The notes beneath the pieces were generated by a model. It searched no databases. It was not told the origin of the DNA and was given only the letters and a program-made list of their open reading frames with translations. This document shows, one piece after another, positions 28,278 to 38,771 of a stretch of 54,981 nucleotides of DNA; position 1 is the stretch's first letter; each line of letters opens with the position of its first letter. The stretch comes from Candidatus Wolfebacteria bacterium RIFOXYD12_FULL_48_21 (lineage in GTDB: Bacteria; Patescibacteriota; Minisyncoccia; UBA6257; UBA9933). Position numbers and translations under genes: made by a program. Where the stretch lies: the NCBI GenBank assembly GCA_001793945.1, contig MGIW01000005.1, positions 1 to 54,981 on the forward strand. The letters are read 5' to 3'.

Positions 28278-28694
28278 ATGCAGAAGATCTTACTCGTTGA
28301 AGACGACCCATTTTTGTCATCATTGCTGAAGAATCGACTCCAAAAGGAGGGTTTTGAGGTTATTCACGCTCGCGATGGCGAAGAAGCACTTACTGCGTTG
28401 CGCACTACGCCGGTTCAACTGGCTCTTTTGGATATCATCTTGCCGAAGCGTTCGGGGTTTGAGGTCATGGAAGAGATCAGAACGGACATGCAGGTAAAGC
28501 TGAGCAATGCCAATCTTTCGATTATTATTATTTCCAACCTCGGACAGCCGGAAGACATGCAGCGGGGGAAGGAACTGGGTGCGATAGAATATTTCGTGAA
28601 GGCAAAAACATCCATCGACGATCTGGTGGGGCGCATAAAAGAATTTGCCGCGGGCGCGACATCTGAAGCGCCGACACCAGCACCTTCTGCATAA
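28278..28694 (+). CDS. Response regulator receiver-domain protein
   Basis: KILLVEDDPFLSSLLKNRLQKEGF; LALLDIILPKRSGFEVM. Confidence 0.93.
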   Translation: MQKILLVEDDPFLSSLLKNRLQKEGFEVIHARDGEEALTALRTTPVQLALLDIILPKRSGFEVMEEIRTDMQVKLSNANLSIIIISNLGQPEDMQRGKELGAIEYFVKAKTSIDDLVGRIKEFAAGATSEAPTPAPSA

Positions 28695-28909
28695 TAGAAC
28701 AAAGCGTTATCCCGTCGCAGGACGGGATTTTTTGTGCCTGTCGTTCGCAAAGGGACTTACATTGATTTTTAAAATCATGTATAATAAAACAATTCAAGGA
28801 AAGGTCGGATGCGCTACTATAAAAAGCGTACATATTGGATCTTAAAGCTAAGCGCGCGATGCAGCGCGCGGTGCAATACATATAAAATATAATAAATAAA
28901 AATAAAAAC

Positions 28910-29461
28910 ATGAATAAATCACAAAAAGGTTTTACATTGCTTGAACTCTTGATCGTTATTGCGATCTTGGCCGTGCTCGCAACGGTTGCGGTACTCGTTA
29001 TCAATCCGGTTGAATATTTGCGTCAGGCGCGCGATAGCCAGCGCGTTGGCGATCTTGCGTCGGTAAAAGGTGCAATTGACCTTTACTTGACCACCGCAAC
29101 TACCCCTGACTTGACTGTCGGCGTTTCCGGCAACGCGGCCCGTTGTATGGTAGGAATCGTGTCTCCGTTTACCTTGGCGTGTACGACAAACGCGACTCGC
29201 ACGGTTGATGGTGCTGGCTGGGTGTTGGTGAACCTTGCATCGCTTTCGGGCGGTTCTCCGTTGGCCACGCTTCCGCAGGATCCGACCAACGACGCTACCC
29301 ATTTCTATGCATATGCCGCGGCTGAATCTACGAATACATATGAGCTGAATGCAAAAATGGAAAGCGTCAAGTTCGGAACCGATCAGGACTTGGATGGAAA
29401 GGATGGTGGAAACCAGGCGACATGGTATGAAATAGGAAACGATCCGGCATTGGATCTCTGA
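28910..29461 (+). CDS. Type IV pilin/pseudopilin
   Basis: MNKSQKGFTLLELLIVIAILAVLA. Confidence 0.93.
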   Translation: MNKSQKGFTLLELLIVIAILAVLATVAVLVINPVEYLRQARDSQRVGDLASVKGAIDLYLTTATTPDLTVGVSGNAARCMVGIVSPFTLACTTNATRTVDGAGWVLVNLASLSGGSPLATLPQDPTNDATHFYAYAAAESTNTYELNAKMESVKFGTDQDLDGKDGGNQATWYEIGNDPALDL

Positions 29462-29559
29462 TATGAACAAAAACACCCGAACTGCGGGTGTTTTTGTTTT
29501 TGGAGGAGGTGGTCTTTTCTGATATAATGATACTAAATCTAATGAATCAGTTCCGAATA

Positions 29560-29660
29560 TGTGTCATCCCCGCGGGTGAGGGCCTGTCCTCGACTCGATC
29601 GGGGACGGGGATCCAGTATTATATAGATTCCTCCGCCAGCTGGCGGACGGGAATGACAAA
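29560..29660. repeat. Interspersed repeats
   Basis: GTCATCCCCGCGGGTGAGGGCCTGTCCTCGACTCGATCGGGGACGGGGATCCAGT; TCCGCCAGCTGGCGGACGGGAATGACA. Confidence 0.85.
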
Positions 29661-29698
29661 AAGGAATGAATTAATTAGTGATGGTATAAAAACACTAT

Positions 29699-31405
29699 AT
29701 GCAGATCCCGGTGCAAAAATTAAAGGAGTTGATCGTAAGCGAAGGATTGATCACTCCGGAGATATTCGATTCGATCGTACAGGAATCGCAACGATTGAAT
29801 CAGAAGGTGGAAGATATTCTTGTTTCGCGCGGAATCATTTCCTCCGATTATTTTTATGCGCTTTTGTCGCGTCATATCGGCATTGAATTGGCGAATCTAA
29901 GTACGATTCCCATCGATGAAGCGGTGCTGGCTTTGGTATCGCTTGACCTGGCAAGGCAAAAAGGAGTCGTTGCATTCAGGCGAGAGGCGGATGGCTCGAT
30001 TGCCGTGGCCATGGAAGATCCGAGCGATCTAAAAACGATCGAGTTTTTGGAGCGGCACTTGAAGGTACGCGTGAAACCGTTTTTGGCGAAATCGGGCGAC
30101 TTGGAAAAGGGGTTCGCTATTTATAACCGCGCCTTGTCGCAGGATTTTAAGCGGACGATCGAAGAAAATATAAAAAAGAGTCTCGAGGTAAAAGGGGATA
30201 AGGTCGAAGATGTGGCGGCGGCATTGCCGATCGTTGCGATCGTCGATAATTTTTTGTCCTATGCGCTGTCGGCCCATGCATCCGATATTCATATAGAAAT
30301 GCTTGAAACCTCTGTGTTGGTCCGGTTCCGTATCGACGGTATTTTGCATGAAGTCACGCGCATCCCAAAAGATGTAGAGTTGCCCATCGTGGCACGCATC
30401 AAGTTGCTTGCCGGGCTGAAAATCGACGAACATTACAAGCCGCAAGACGGTCGCATGCGGTACCGGGTAGGGGATGAAATAACCGATGTTCGTGTTTCCA
30501 TTATGCCGACCTTATATGGCGAAAAAATCGTCATGCGCTTGTTGCCTGCGGGGCAAAAACCGTTGGCGCTCGAAGAAATAGGCATGCTCGACGACATGGT
30601 AAAGATCGTCGAAGAGGCGCTTAAAAAGAGCTTCGGTATGGTGGTTTCGTGCGGTCCGACCGGTTCCGGTAAAACGACCACACTGTATTCCATTTTAAAC
30701 ATGCTTAATAAGCCGGAGGTAAACATGGTTACGGTCGAAGATCCGATCGAATATCACATTCAGTATGTCAATCAAACGCAGATCAACCCCATGGCGGGGG
30801 TAACATTCGCGAGCGCGCTACGCGCATTTCTTCGCCAAGATCCGAACATCATCTTGGTGGGCGAGATCCGCGACGAAGAAACCGCGGAAATATCGGTGCA
30901 CGCGGCACTTACCGGACATATTCTACTGTCTTCACTGCATACGAATGATGCCGCCACAGCTGTGCCGCGCTTGATCGACATGAAGGTGCCGCCGTTTTTG
31001 ATCGCCGCGGTATTGAATTTGATCATCGCCCAACGCTTGGTCCGCAAGATCTGCGTAAGCTGCATTGAATCGTTCGCGCCGACGCCGGATATCTTGGAAA
31101 TATTGAAACACGCACATGAAGAGTTAGGGATAGGCGATGAGCGGCCGATGCCAAAGACATTGTATCGCGGCCGTGGTTGTCCGGTGTGTGGATTTACGGG
31201 GTACAAGGGGCGCATGGGTATTTTTGAAGTATTGGAGATCGATAATGATGTACGAAGCATTGTTGGTTCACCCGAGTTTTCACTCGACGCGTTGATGACA
31301 CTGGCGAAGCAGAAGAATATGGTCACTATGTTCGAAGACGGCGTGCGCAAGGCCGAGTTGGGTATGACGACCATGGAAGAAGTGCTCAGGGTAATACGGG
31401 AATAA
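29699..31405 (+). CDS. pilB: Type IV pilus assembly ATPase PilB/GspE
   Basis: GPTGSGKTTTLYSILNML, VEDPIEYHI, RAFLRQDPNIILVGEIRDEETAEI, tetracysteine region. Confidence 0.95.
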   Translation: MQIPVQKLKELIVSEGLITPEIFDSIVQESQRLNQKVEDILVSRGIISSDYFYALLSRHIGIELANLSTIPIDEAVLALVSLDLARQKGVVAFRREADGSIAVAMEDPSDLKTIEFLERHLKVRVKPFLAKSGDLEKGFAIYNRALSQDFKRTIEENIKKSLEVKGDKVEDVAAALPIVAIVDNFLSYALSAHASDIHIEMLETSVLVRFRIDGILHEVTRIPKDVELPIVARIKLLAGLKIDEHYKPQDGRMRYRVGDEITDVRVSIMPTLYGEKIVMRLLPAGQKPLALEEIGMLDDMVKIVEEALKKSFGMVVSCGPTGSGKTTTLYSILNMLNKPEVNMVTVEDPIEYHIQYVNQTQINPMAGVTFASALRAFLRQDPNIILVGEIRDEETAEISVHAALTGHILLSSLHTNDAATAVPRLIDMKVPPFLIAAVLNLIIAQRLVRKICVSCIESFAPTPDILEILKHAHEELGIGDERPMPKTLYRGRGCPVCGFTGYKGRMGIFEVLEIDNDVRSIVGSPEFSLDALMTLAKQKNMVTMFEDGVRKAELGMTTMEEVLRVIRE

Positions 31406-31449
31406 CTCTGTAATTTCAAATTTGAAATTTAAAATTTTAAATTAAACTG

Positions 31450-32661
31450 ATGAAGTTCACCTACACTGCAATCAAACCGGATGGAAAGATGACATCCGGA
31501 GAGATGGAAGCGCCGGGCGCCGCACAGGTGCTTGAGTTTATTGCATCGCAAGGATTGCGTCCGGTATCGTTAAAAAAAGAAGGGCCTGAGGTGGGAATAG
31601 CGAAAGTGAAGTTTTTCCAAGCGGATATTACGATTGCGGACAAGATATTTTTGACGAAATATCTGGCGCTCATGCTGCGTATCGGAACCGATTTGTTTAA
31701 GGCGATAGACATTTTGATCGCCGATTTCGACAAGCCCGCAGTGCGCGCGTTGTTGTATGAGATTCGGGAAAATCTTGAAAAGGGGCAGCCGTTCCATGTG
31801 GCATTTGAAAAATATCCAAAGCATTTTTCGAGCGTGTTCATCAATCTCGTCAAAGCGGGGGAGCAGTCGGGTACGCTGGAAAAGACATTTGAGCAGTTGA
31901 GCGTAAATCTGCAACGCGAGCAGGCATTGCGGCAGGAAGTGCGTTCTGCATTAACCTACCCGGTCATTTTGGTCGGCGTGGCTTCGCTGGTCGTATTGTT
32001 GCTGGTCAGCTTTGCATTGCCAAAGATAGCCAATCTTTTTACCGATAGCGGGTCCGAGCCGCCGTTGTTTTCGAAGGTCGTGTTTACGATAGGACTGTTC
32101 TTGAATCAATATATTTGGGTCGTACTGTTGCTATTGGTCGGTGGCGTGGTTGGTACATGGGTCTTGATGCAAAATAGCAAGACGGCACAGCGGGTATTCC
32201 AGCACTTCATCCGCCGTATGCCGCTCATTGGGCCATTGCTGAAAAAGATCGCAATCCAGCGGTTTGCACTGACATTTTCCTCGTTGCTTTCTTCCGGCTT
32301 GCCCATACTCGAAGCGCTTGCCATTACGGCCGATGCGGTAGGAGATATGGAATTAAAGGAAGCGCTTACGCGCATATCGCAAGAAGGGATCGCAAAAGGA
32401 CTCACGATAGGAGACGCATTTAAGCGGGAACCCGCCTTTCCAAAGGTGGTGACGAATTTGGTGGCCATATCGGAAAAAAGCGGCAACCTATCGAACATTC
32501 TCGCTACGCTTTCGGAATTTTATGAATCTGAGATCAAGTCGTCGGTAAAGGTGTTGGTTTCGTTTTTGGAGCCGATGTTGCTGGTAGCAATAGGTGTCAT
32601 CGTGGGAGTCATTGCGCTTGCCATTATCGTGCCAGTGTACCAACTGATGGGTAAGTTTTAG
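31450..32661 (+). CDS. pilC: Type IV pilus inner-membrane protein PilC/GspF
   Basis: Two GspF domains (LALMLRIGTDLFKAIDIL; FSSLLSSGLPILEALAI). Confidence 0.93.
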   Translation: MKFTYTAIKPDGKMTSGEMEAPGAAQVLEFIASQGLRPVSLKKEGPEVGIAKVKFFQADITIADKIFLTKYLALMLRIGTDLFKAIDILIADFDKPAVRALLYEIRENLEKGQPFHVAFEKYPKHFSSVFINLVKAGEQSGTLEKTFEQLSVNLQREQALRQEVRSALTYPVILVGVASLVVLLLVSFALPKIANLFTDSGSEPPLFSKVVFTIGLFLNQYIWVVLLLLVGGVVGTWVLMQNSKTAQRVFQHFIRRMPLIGPLLKKIAIQRFALTFSSLLSSGLPILEALAITADAVGDMELKEALTRISQEGIAKGLTIGDAFKREPAFPKVVTNLVAISEKSGNLSNILATLSEFYESEIKSSVKVLVSFLEPMLLVAIGVIVGVIALAIIVPVYQLMGKF

Positions 32662-32789
32662 TATGTAGCAAGTAGCAAGTAGCATGGAGCGTGTAGTATG
32701 TAGTATGTCTCACATCTCATACCTCACATCTCACACCTCGTACCCCCCCCATGTGGCATGAAACATGTAACAAAAACACCGATAGCAAT

Positions 32790-33293
32790 ATGAGTACAGT
32801 TAAAAAAATACAATATAAAAAGGGACTGCATGCATCACCCGGCATGTCGCTGATCGAATTGGTCATTGTCATGGGGATATTTATTGTATTGGTGACTTCG
32901 ATCCGGTTTTTTCCGATAGACTTTTTTTATGCACAAAGCTTGAGTGATGACGCGACCAAAATCGCATTCACATTGCGCGGCACGCGCGATAGGGCAGTGG
33001 CGCAAGATTCAGAAAGCATGTGGGGTGTGCATTTTGTGAATGAGGCGACAGGAACCGATTACTATCAGGTGTTCATGGGCGATACATTCGCATCGGGAGC
33101 GGTGGTCGAGCGGGTCAATCTGAATGAAACGGTGCAATTTACCGCACCGCCGTCGGCATCTTCCACGGATGTGCTGTTTTCAAAATTAAGCGGTTTGCCA
33201 ACGGGATCGGGCTCTCTTATAATTTCATTAATAAGCGACCCGACGAAAACAAAAACAATAACCATTCTTGGAAACGGACAAGTGGATTATTAA
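32790..33293 (+). CDS. Prepilin-like protein (GspH-like)
   Basis: GMSLIELVIVMGIFIVLVTSI. Confidence 0.75.
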   Translation: MSTVKKIQYKKGLHASPGMSLIELVIVMGIFIVLVTSIRFFPIDFFYAQSLSDDATKIAFTLRGTRDRAVAQDSESMWGVHFVNEATGTDYYQVFMGDTFASGAVVERVNLNETVQFTAPPSASSTDVLFSKLSGLPTGSGSLIISLISDPTKTKTITILGNGQVDY

Positions 33294-33305
33294 AAAATAA
33301 ATCGT

Positions 33306-34769
33306 ATGAATAAAAAAAGATCGGGCACGCGAGGTCAATCATTAATAGAGATACTTGTCGCACTGGGAATCGGGGTGATTTTGATCGGGGGGGTAACGGC
33401 ATTGATCTCGGTGAACATGCGGAGTTCGTCGGAGTCAAAAATGAACCAGGCCGCGTCATCGTTGACGCAGGAGGTAATCGACGGAGCAAAGTCAAAGGCG
33501 GAAGCGGATTGGAATGCGTTTTACGGGTTGGCGAAAGGAAGCGCGAATGCCTATTATGTAGCGTCGTCGACCAACGCGATCACGACCGGCAAGGAGCCGA
33601 TTTCGGTAAGCGGCTATGCGTTCAGCAGGTATTTTTATGTTGAAAATGTGCAGAGGACGCAGTGTGGTATCGGTACGCCAACTACGGATGCGGCAACGGC
33701 ATCGTGCAACACCAATTTCCCGTTAAGCTCGGCGGACATTGCCGAAGATCCTTCGACGCAAAAGATCGTAGCGGTCGTCGAATGGGCAGGAGGAAGAAGC
33801 ATAACGCAAGATCAATATGTGGTGCGCACGAAAAATGTGGGCATTCGGCAGACCGATTGGAGCGGAGGAGGGGGGGATAACGGTATATTGACGGCACCCA
33901 ACAATAAATATGCAACGGCATCCAGCGTGGATGTGACGGCAACCCCGGGGGCAATTGAGGTGGTGCTGTCCGGCGGAGATACGGGTACGACGGAAAATAT
34001 AGACGCAACGCATCACTGGGCATGGAATGATGTTATTGGTTGGATCGATTTTGGTTATGCCGCCGGAAATGTCGGTGTGAACGATGTTAAAATGTTCGGA
34101 TATGCGTCGTCGTCGATCGGACTCATCGCGTTTAATTGCGAGACCACGCCAAACGGCAATATCTGCGGCGGAGCTGCAGGCGATTGGAAGGTTGCGAATG
34201 TAAGCGGGTCATTGCAAGGCTGGGCATATAACGATGCGATCGGCTGGATCAGCTTCGATAGTGTTACGGCAGGTTCGCCTATTCCCTACGGAGTTACGAT
34301 TGATGCGGCTACGGGCGAGTTCAGGGGTTGGGCATGGAATGATGTAATCGGCTGGATCAGCATGAATTGCAGCAATGAAAACACCTGCGGAACGGTGGAT
34401 TATAAGGTAAAGACCGGCTGGACTTCGATACCCGATAGTGGCTGGCTTACTTCGCCGATATTTGACCTTGGCGGCAGCGTTGCGGTAAATACGGTTGCGT
34501 GGAAAGGAGCTGCGAACGGCGGAACGGTACGATTTCAGATAGCAGCGTCGGATATCTCGACCGGTCCGTGGACTAATGCGGATTATAAAGGTCCGGATGG
34601 CACATCGGGAACGAACTATGTGACATCGGGCCCCGATGCATCGACGGTGGTAAGTCCCCGCGATTTTTCGGGGGTTCGTTATGTCCGATATAAAGCGATT
34701 ATAGAATCAAATGCCGGTAGTACGGATGGCCCTGAAGTGCAAGACATTATCATGACATACAGTCTATGA
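33306..34769 (+). CDS. Prepilin-type N-terminus with large W-rich repeat domain
   Basis: GQSLIEILVALGIGVILIGG; HHWAWNDVIGWIDF, GWAYNDAIGWISF, GWAWNDVIGWISM. Confidence 0.8.
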   Translation: MNKKRSGTRGQSLIEILVALGIGVILIGGVTALISVNMRSSSESKMNQAASSLTQEVIDGAKSKAEADWNAFYGLAKGSANAYYVASSTNAITTGKEPISVSGYAFSRYFYVENVQRTQCGIGTPTTDAATASCNTNFPLSSADIAEDPSTQKIVAVVEWAGGRSITQDQYVVRTKNVGIRQTDWSGGGGDNGILTAPNNKYATASSVDVTATPGAIEVVLSGGDTGTTENIDATHHWAWNDVIGWIDFGYAAGNVGVNDVKMFGYASSSIGLIAFNCETTPNGNICGGAAGDWKVANVSGSLQGWAYNDAIGWISFDSVTAGSPIPYGVTIDAATGEFRGWAWNDVIGWISMNCSNENTCGTVDYKVKTGWTSIPDSGWLTSPIFDLGGSVAVNTVAWKGAANGGTVRFQIAASDISTGPWTNADYKGPDGTSGTNYVTSGPDASTVVSPRDFSGVRYVRYKAIIESNAGSTDGPEVQDIIMTYSL

Positions 34770-34809
34770 TAATGTGGTATACTAAAATATAAAAAATAAT
34801 TTTATTGGA

Positions 34810-35262
34810 ATGAAGACAATCACGCATATGTCAAAAACAAACAAAGTGTTGGTGGGGCTGGTGGTCGTATTGGCGGTAGCACTGGGCGTCGTATTATATT
34901 GGCAGAAGGTCGGTTTTGAAACACGATACTCGGCGGTATATTTGAATACGGGCGATATCTATTTTGGAAAGTTGTCGCGGTTTCCACGAACGACATTGCG
35001 CGATGTTTGGTTCCTGCAAAAAGAAGGCGAGGGACAGGGAGTTGCATTGTCGAAGTTCGAGAATGCCTTTTGGGGTCCGAAAGATAAAATGGTCATTAAC
35101 GAAGAAAGCATCATTTGGGCGACCGAGCTGACGGAAGATAGCGAAGTGGTGCGGGCGATAAAAAATCCGCAATCGGTAGCGCCTGCGCAGACAGGTACAA
35201 TGCCAACACAATCGGCGATGACGGGTGCTGGATCGCAGACAGGAACAGAAAACACACAATAA
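34810..35262 (+). CDS. Hypothetical membrane protein in pilus locus
   Basis: Single TM VLVGLVVVLAVALGVVLYW; pilus context. Confidence 0.6.
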   Translation: MKTITHMSKTNKVLVGLVVVLAVALGVVLYWQKVGFETRYSAVYLNTGDIYFGKLSRFPRTTLRDVWFLQKEGEGQGVALSKFENAFWGPKDKMVINEESIIWATELTEDSEVVRAIKNPQSVAPAQTGTMPTQSAMTGAGSQTGTENTQ

Positions 35263-35273
35263 GATTTTTAGCA

Positions 35274-35855
35274 ATGATAAAAAAAGAACTTACGCGATTG
35301 AGCGAAATACGAGGCGCGGGAATGTTGCTGCGGAAGGCGTACAGTAGTACATCGACCAAAGCAACGGGGCCCCACAACGAAGTAGTTCGCCGGTCCCGTA
35401 AGTTCTTTAAAGAGGGGATTGTTGCACTCCCACTAATGTTACTCATCAGTGGTATAGTCCTTGAAATGACAATCGCCGCAACGCTGGTGGTTTTCTATGT
35501 ACTACAGAGCAGCGCGGGAACGCGCAATGCGGCTGATGCGTTGGTGGTCGCCCGTTCGGGCGCAAGCGATGCCGCCGTTCAATTGACCCGCAATATGGGT
35601 TTCGACGGTACATATACGGTAGCGTTGGGCACGCAACGAACCGCTCAAATAACTGTGTGCAATCAAGGGAGAAAAATGACGGCATGCAGTGAAGCGGGGG
35701 GGTGTGTTTATACAAACCCAAGCGATGCCGGAAAGGCGGAGGTGACCGCGCTGGGGACGGTTCGGGGGAAAAATAGATGTGTACGGGCGGCCTATGCCGT
35801 CGACGGAGATACGGGCGAGATACGGCTCGAATCTTCGGGTGAAATATCGCTCTAA
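35274..35855 (+). CDS. Putative pilus-associated membrane protein (PilX-like)
   Basis: GIVALPLMLLISGIVLEMTIAATLVVFYVL; pilus context. Confidence 0.5.
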   Translation: MIKKELTRLSEIRGAGMLLRKAYSSTSTKATGPHNEVVRRSRKFFKEGIVALPLMLLISGIVLEMTIAATLVVFYVLQSSAGTRNAADALVVARSGASDAAVQLTRNMGFDGTYTVALGTQRTAQITVCNQGRKMTACSEAGGCVYTNPSDAGKAEVTALGTVRGKNRCVRAAYAVDGDTGEIRLESSGEISL

Positions 35856-35864
35856 TGTGTCGCT

Positions 35865-37370
35865 ATGAATACTACGATCATAAAAAAACTTGCAGATGCC
35901 GTCAATCCTCCGCTACAGATAGGAGGGCTGGAGGTGACGGATTCGTATATACGATTCGTTTCGATCAAGGGAAAGAAGGCCGATTTTGTCTCGGCAAAGT
36001 TGGAGCCGGGGATCATCGAAGATGGCAAGATAAAGGATGGCGTGCGTCTGCTGAAAGTACTGACGGATTTTCATGATCAGATAGCAGGAAAAAAGAAAAA
36101 GGTTTGGGCGATCGCCAGCATTTCAGACGGGAATGTATATACGGAAATGTTTACCTTGCCAAAGGTAAGCGGAAGCGACCTGGTGAGCGCGGCACGGTTG
36201 AACCTGCAGATGATATCGCCGATCGATTTTAACACGGCCAATGCGGATTGGCATTTGGCAGGGGAGCGGGAGGTGAACGGCGTATTGCAAAGCGAGATAT
36301 TGGGCGCGTTTATTTCGCGGCAATTGATCGAAGAGTTTGAACGCATAGCCGATGCAGCGGGGTTTGAAATAGCCGCAGTGGAGTTCCCGATCTTGGCGCT
36401 TGCGCGCTCGATTACGGCGTTGAGCGATCAGTTTGATAAGGGTAAAAATTATCTTGTGTTTCGGCTCGGCAGCGACGGCATCTCATTCGGCTTGGTAAAG
36501 AACGGAGAGCTGTACTTTTTGCATTTTGTCGGATGGAGCGCGGTCTACGGCGCGGAGCGAAAGGCGACGCTTGAATCGCTGAAAAAAATGATCATCGACG
36601 AAGTGCATAAGGTGCTGAGTTTTTACGAAACGCATTGGGAGGGAACGCTGAAGAATTTGTTTTTGGTCACGCCGACATTTGAAAATGAAATACGCGATGC
36701 AATAGCACGCGACTTTCCGAGCCTTACGGTAGAGGTTCCTACGCTGCGGCAATTCAAGAATCTTTCGGTCGGGTGGTTTAGCGTGCTGGGTTCCGCATAC
36801 CGCGGCATCATTCCGCGTGACGAAGATAATATGTTGAGTCTTGCAACTGCCGGAACGGATGATAAATACGAGGCCTATCAAATGACCAATTTTGTTCATT
36901 TGTGGAGAAATATATCCGTGACCGTATTGGCGGCTATGCTGATATTATTGATAGGGCTGGATATGTTTTTGGCGGGCAGTGCAACGACCTTACGGGAGCG
37001 GTTGGCGGGAGGGTCAAGCGATCCGGTGCTTGCCCAGCTAAGCGGGTTGCGGCAGGAGGCGGATAGATTTAATACCATGGTAAATTCGCTCGTGCGTGCG
37101 AAGCAGGAGCGGTTGGTCTGGTCGGGATTTTTCAAGGACATGGATGCGATGGCGGGGGATGCTGTCATGATCAGACGCATTGTGGTGCAGAATAGTACAT
37201 CGCCGGTCACGATCTTCGGCGAAGCGACAACGCAGCCGGCTATAGGAGAATTTGAAAAGACCTTGCAGGCGAATCCGAACATAACGAATGTGCAATTTCA
37301 ACTGGCGAGCGTATCGCAAATAGAGGGGGGGAGATATGCGTTTAGCATGAGCTTCTCTGTCAAAAAATAA
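35865..37370 (+). CDS. pilM: PilM-PilN fusion-like type IV pilus assembly protein
   Basis: PilM/FtsA-like N-part; C-part NFVHLWRNISVTVLAAMLILLIGLDMF plus coiled/PilN-like domain. Confidence 0.75.
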   Translation: MNTTIIKKLADAVNPPLQIGGLEVTDSYIRFVSIKGKKADFVSAKLEPGIIEDGKIKDGVRLLKVLTDFHDQIAGKKKKVWAIASISDGNVYTEMFTLPKVSGSDLVSAARLNLQMISPIDFNTANADWHLAGEREVNGVLQSEILGAFISRQLIEEFERIADAAGFEIAAVEFPILALARSITALSDQFDKGKNYLVFRLGSDGISFGLVKNGELYFLHFVGWSAVYGAERKATLESLKKMIIDEVHKVLSFYETHWEGTLKNLFLVTPTFENEIRDAIARDFPSLTVEVPTLRQFKNLSVGWFSVLGSAYRGIIPRDEDNMLSLATAGTDDKYEAYQMTNFVHLWRNISVTVLAAMLILLIGLDMFLAGSATTLRERLAGGSSDPVLAQLSGLRQEADRFNTMVNSLVRAKQERLVWSGFFKDMDAMAGDAVMIRRIVVQNSTSPVTIFGEATTQPAIGEFEKTLQANPNITNVQFQLASVSQIEGGRYAFSMSFSVKK

Positions 37371-37422
37371 AAAAAGCCGTGCGCCTTGGGCGCACGGTTT
37401 TTGTTTGTGGAAACGATCGACA

Positions 37423-38373
37423 TTAGGTAATGTGGTCGAATTGCCTCAGCGCGACTGCGAGCTTCTTTTGAAGCTCAAGCAGGTCCATTTGAATATCAAT
37501 GGCGCTTGGATCGCGAAGCTCTTGCAAGTCGGCGTGTGTGAGCTCTTTGAGCTCGGCAAATGCTTTGATGACATGCTCGATTTCCTTGACCACATGGTTC
37601 CCTACCAGCTTGGCATGAGTTACATGCCCGCGTCCGCGGGAACCTCGCCGTGGAACGATTCCGAGCCGTTCGGCTTCGCTGCGCAGGAGCCGGGCAACCT
37701 TGTTCGGGTGAATCGGTTTGCCGCCGTTTTTCTTGACGGCATCTTTGATTCGGCTAAGCATCTTTTTCTGGTCATCGTGCTCGAATTTCGCAAGCTGGAA
37801 TGCGACGCCATGGCCAATTTCTTTGCGCATCAGGCACCAATGGATCTCCTCGATGAGATTAAGGAATGTTAAATGGTAGGTTACCTGGCTTGGCGTCATG
37901 CCCAGCTTTTCCCCTGCTTCGGTTTGATTGATGCCGAAGCGCTCCATGAGTTCGTCGAGTGCAAGTGCAATCTCGACGACGGAAAAGCTTTTGCGGCGGA
38001 TGTTCGCCACCGCGCTGGAAAGATAGACCTCATCATCGGTCATGGGTGGTTTGATGTAACAGGAAAGGCCCTCAAGTTTTGCGATCTGCGCGGCCAAATA
38101 CCGACTCCCGCCATCCACGATCAGCGCATGCCGGTTTTCGTCACGGAGCGTGACGGGTATGGGCTGTTCGACATCATTGCGATGTTTGTACGAAAGAGCT
38201 GTGGCTTCCAGTTCGGCCTTATCGAAAAACTTCCTCGGCTGCTTCGGATTGGGCCTGATGAGCCCCATTGGTATCCTTATCGTGGTCCCGACCTCCGCAA
38301 TGATCCTTCCGTTTTTGATTGTTGCCCATGGGGTTTCACTGGGCGGTGCAACGGGCTCAATTTGCTGTTCCAT
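37423..38373 (-). CDS. parB: ParB/Spo0J-family protein
   Basis: IRPNPKQPRKFFDKAELEATA, HALIVDGGSRYLAA, NQTEAGEKLGMTPSQVTYHL; SD tggagg. Confidence 0.85.
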   Translation of the reverse strand: MEQQIEPVAPPSETPWATIKNGRIIAEVGTTIRIPMGLIRPNPKQPRKFFDKAELEATALSYKHRNDVEQPIPVTLRDENRHALIVDGGSRYLAAQIAKLEGLSCYIKPPMTDDEVYLSSAVANIRRKSFSVVEIALALDELMERFGINQTEAGEKLGMTPSQVTYHLTFLNLIEEIHWCLMRKEIGHGVAFQLAKFEHDDQKKMLSRIKDAVKKNGGKPIHPNKVARLLRSEAERLGIVPRRGSRGRGHVTHAKLVGNHVVKEIEHVIKAFAELKELTHADLQELRDPSAIDIQMDLLELQKKLAVALRQFDHIT

Positions 38374-38522
38374 GATCGCCTCCACATATGGGTTAAACTA
38401 TAGTAAAGTTACTAAGACCAAATAACCATAAAAACGGAGAAAATGCAATAAAACAACGGCTACTTTCAGCCCGATTCCCCTTGGCCTAAAACAAAAGCGC
38501 CTTTCGGCGCTTTTGTTTTTTA

Positions 38523-38597
38523 TGGAGCGGGTAAGGGGGATCGAACCCCTGTCCACAGGTTGGAAGCCTGTTATAATAGCCACTATACGATACCCGC
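38523..38597 (-). tRNA. tRNA-Gly(TCC), CCA encoded
   Basis: GCGGGTATCGTATAGTGGCTATTATAACAGGCTTCCAACCTGTGGACAGGGGTTCGATCCCCCTTACCCGCTCCA. Confidence 0.95.
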
Positions 38598-38771
38598 TTC
38601 TTGTAAGTACGCTATACTATACCAAAGACAAAAATGGTTTTCAAGTTGCAGAATGCTCCAAAAGTACCGTACAATGGAATTAAACGACTGATATGTATGG
38701 ATTGCGGATAAGAGGCGTATGAATTTAATTTATACCTTATACCTTATACCTCATACCTCATACCCCTACCC

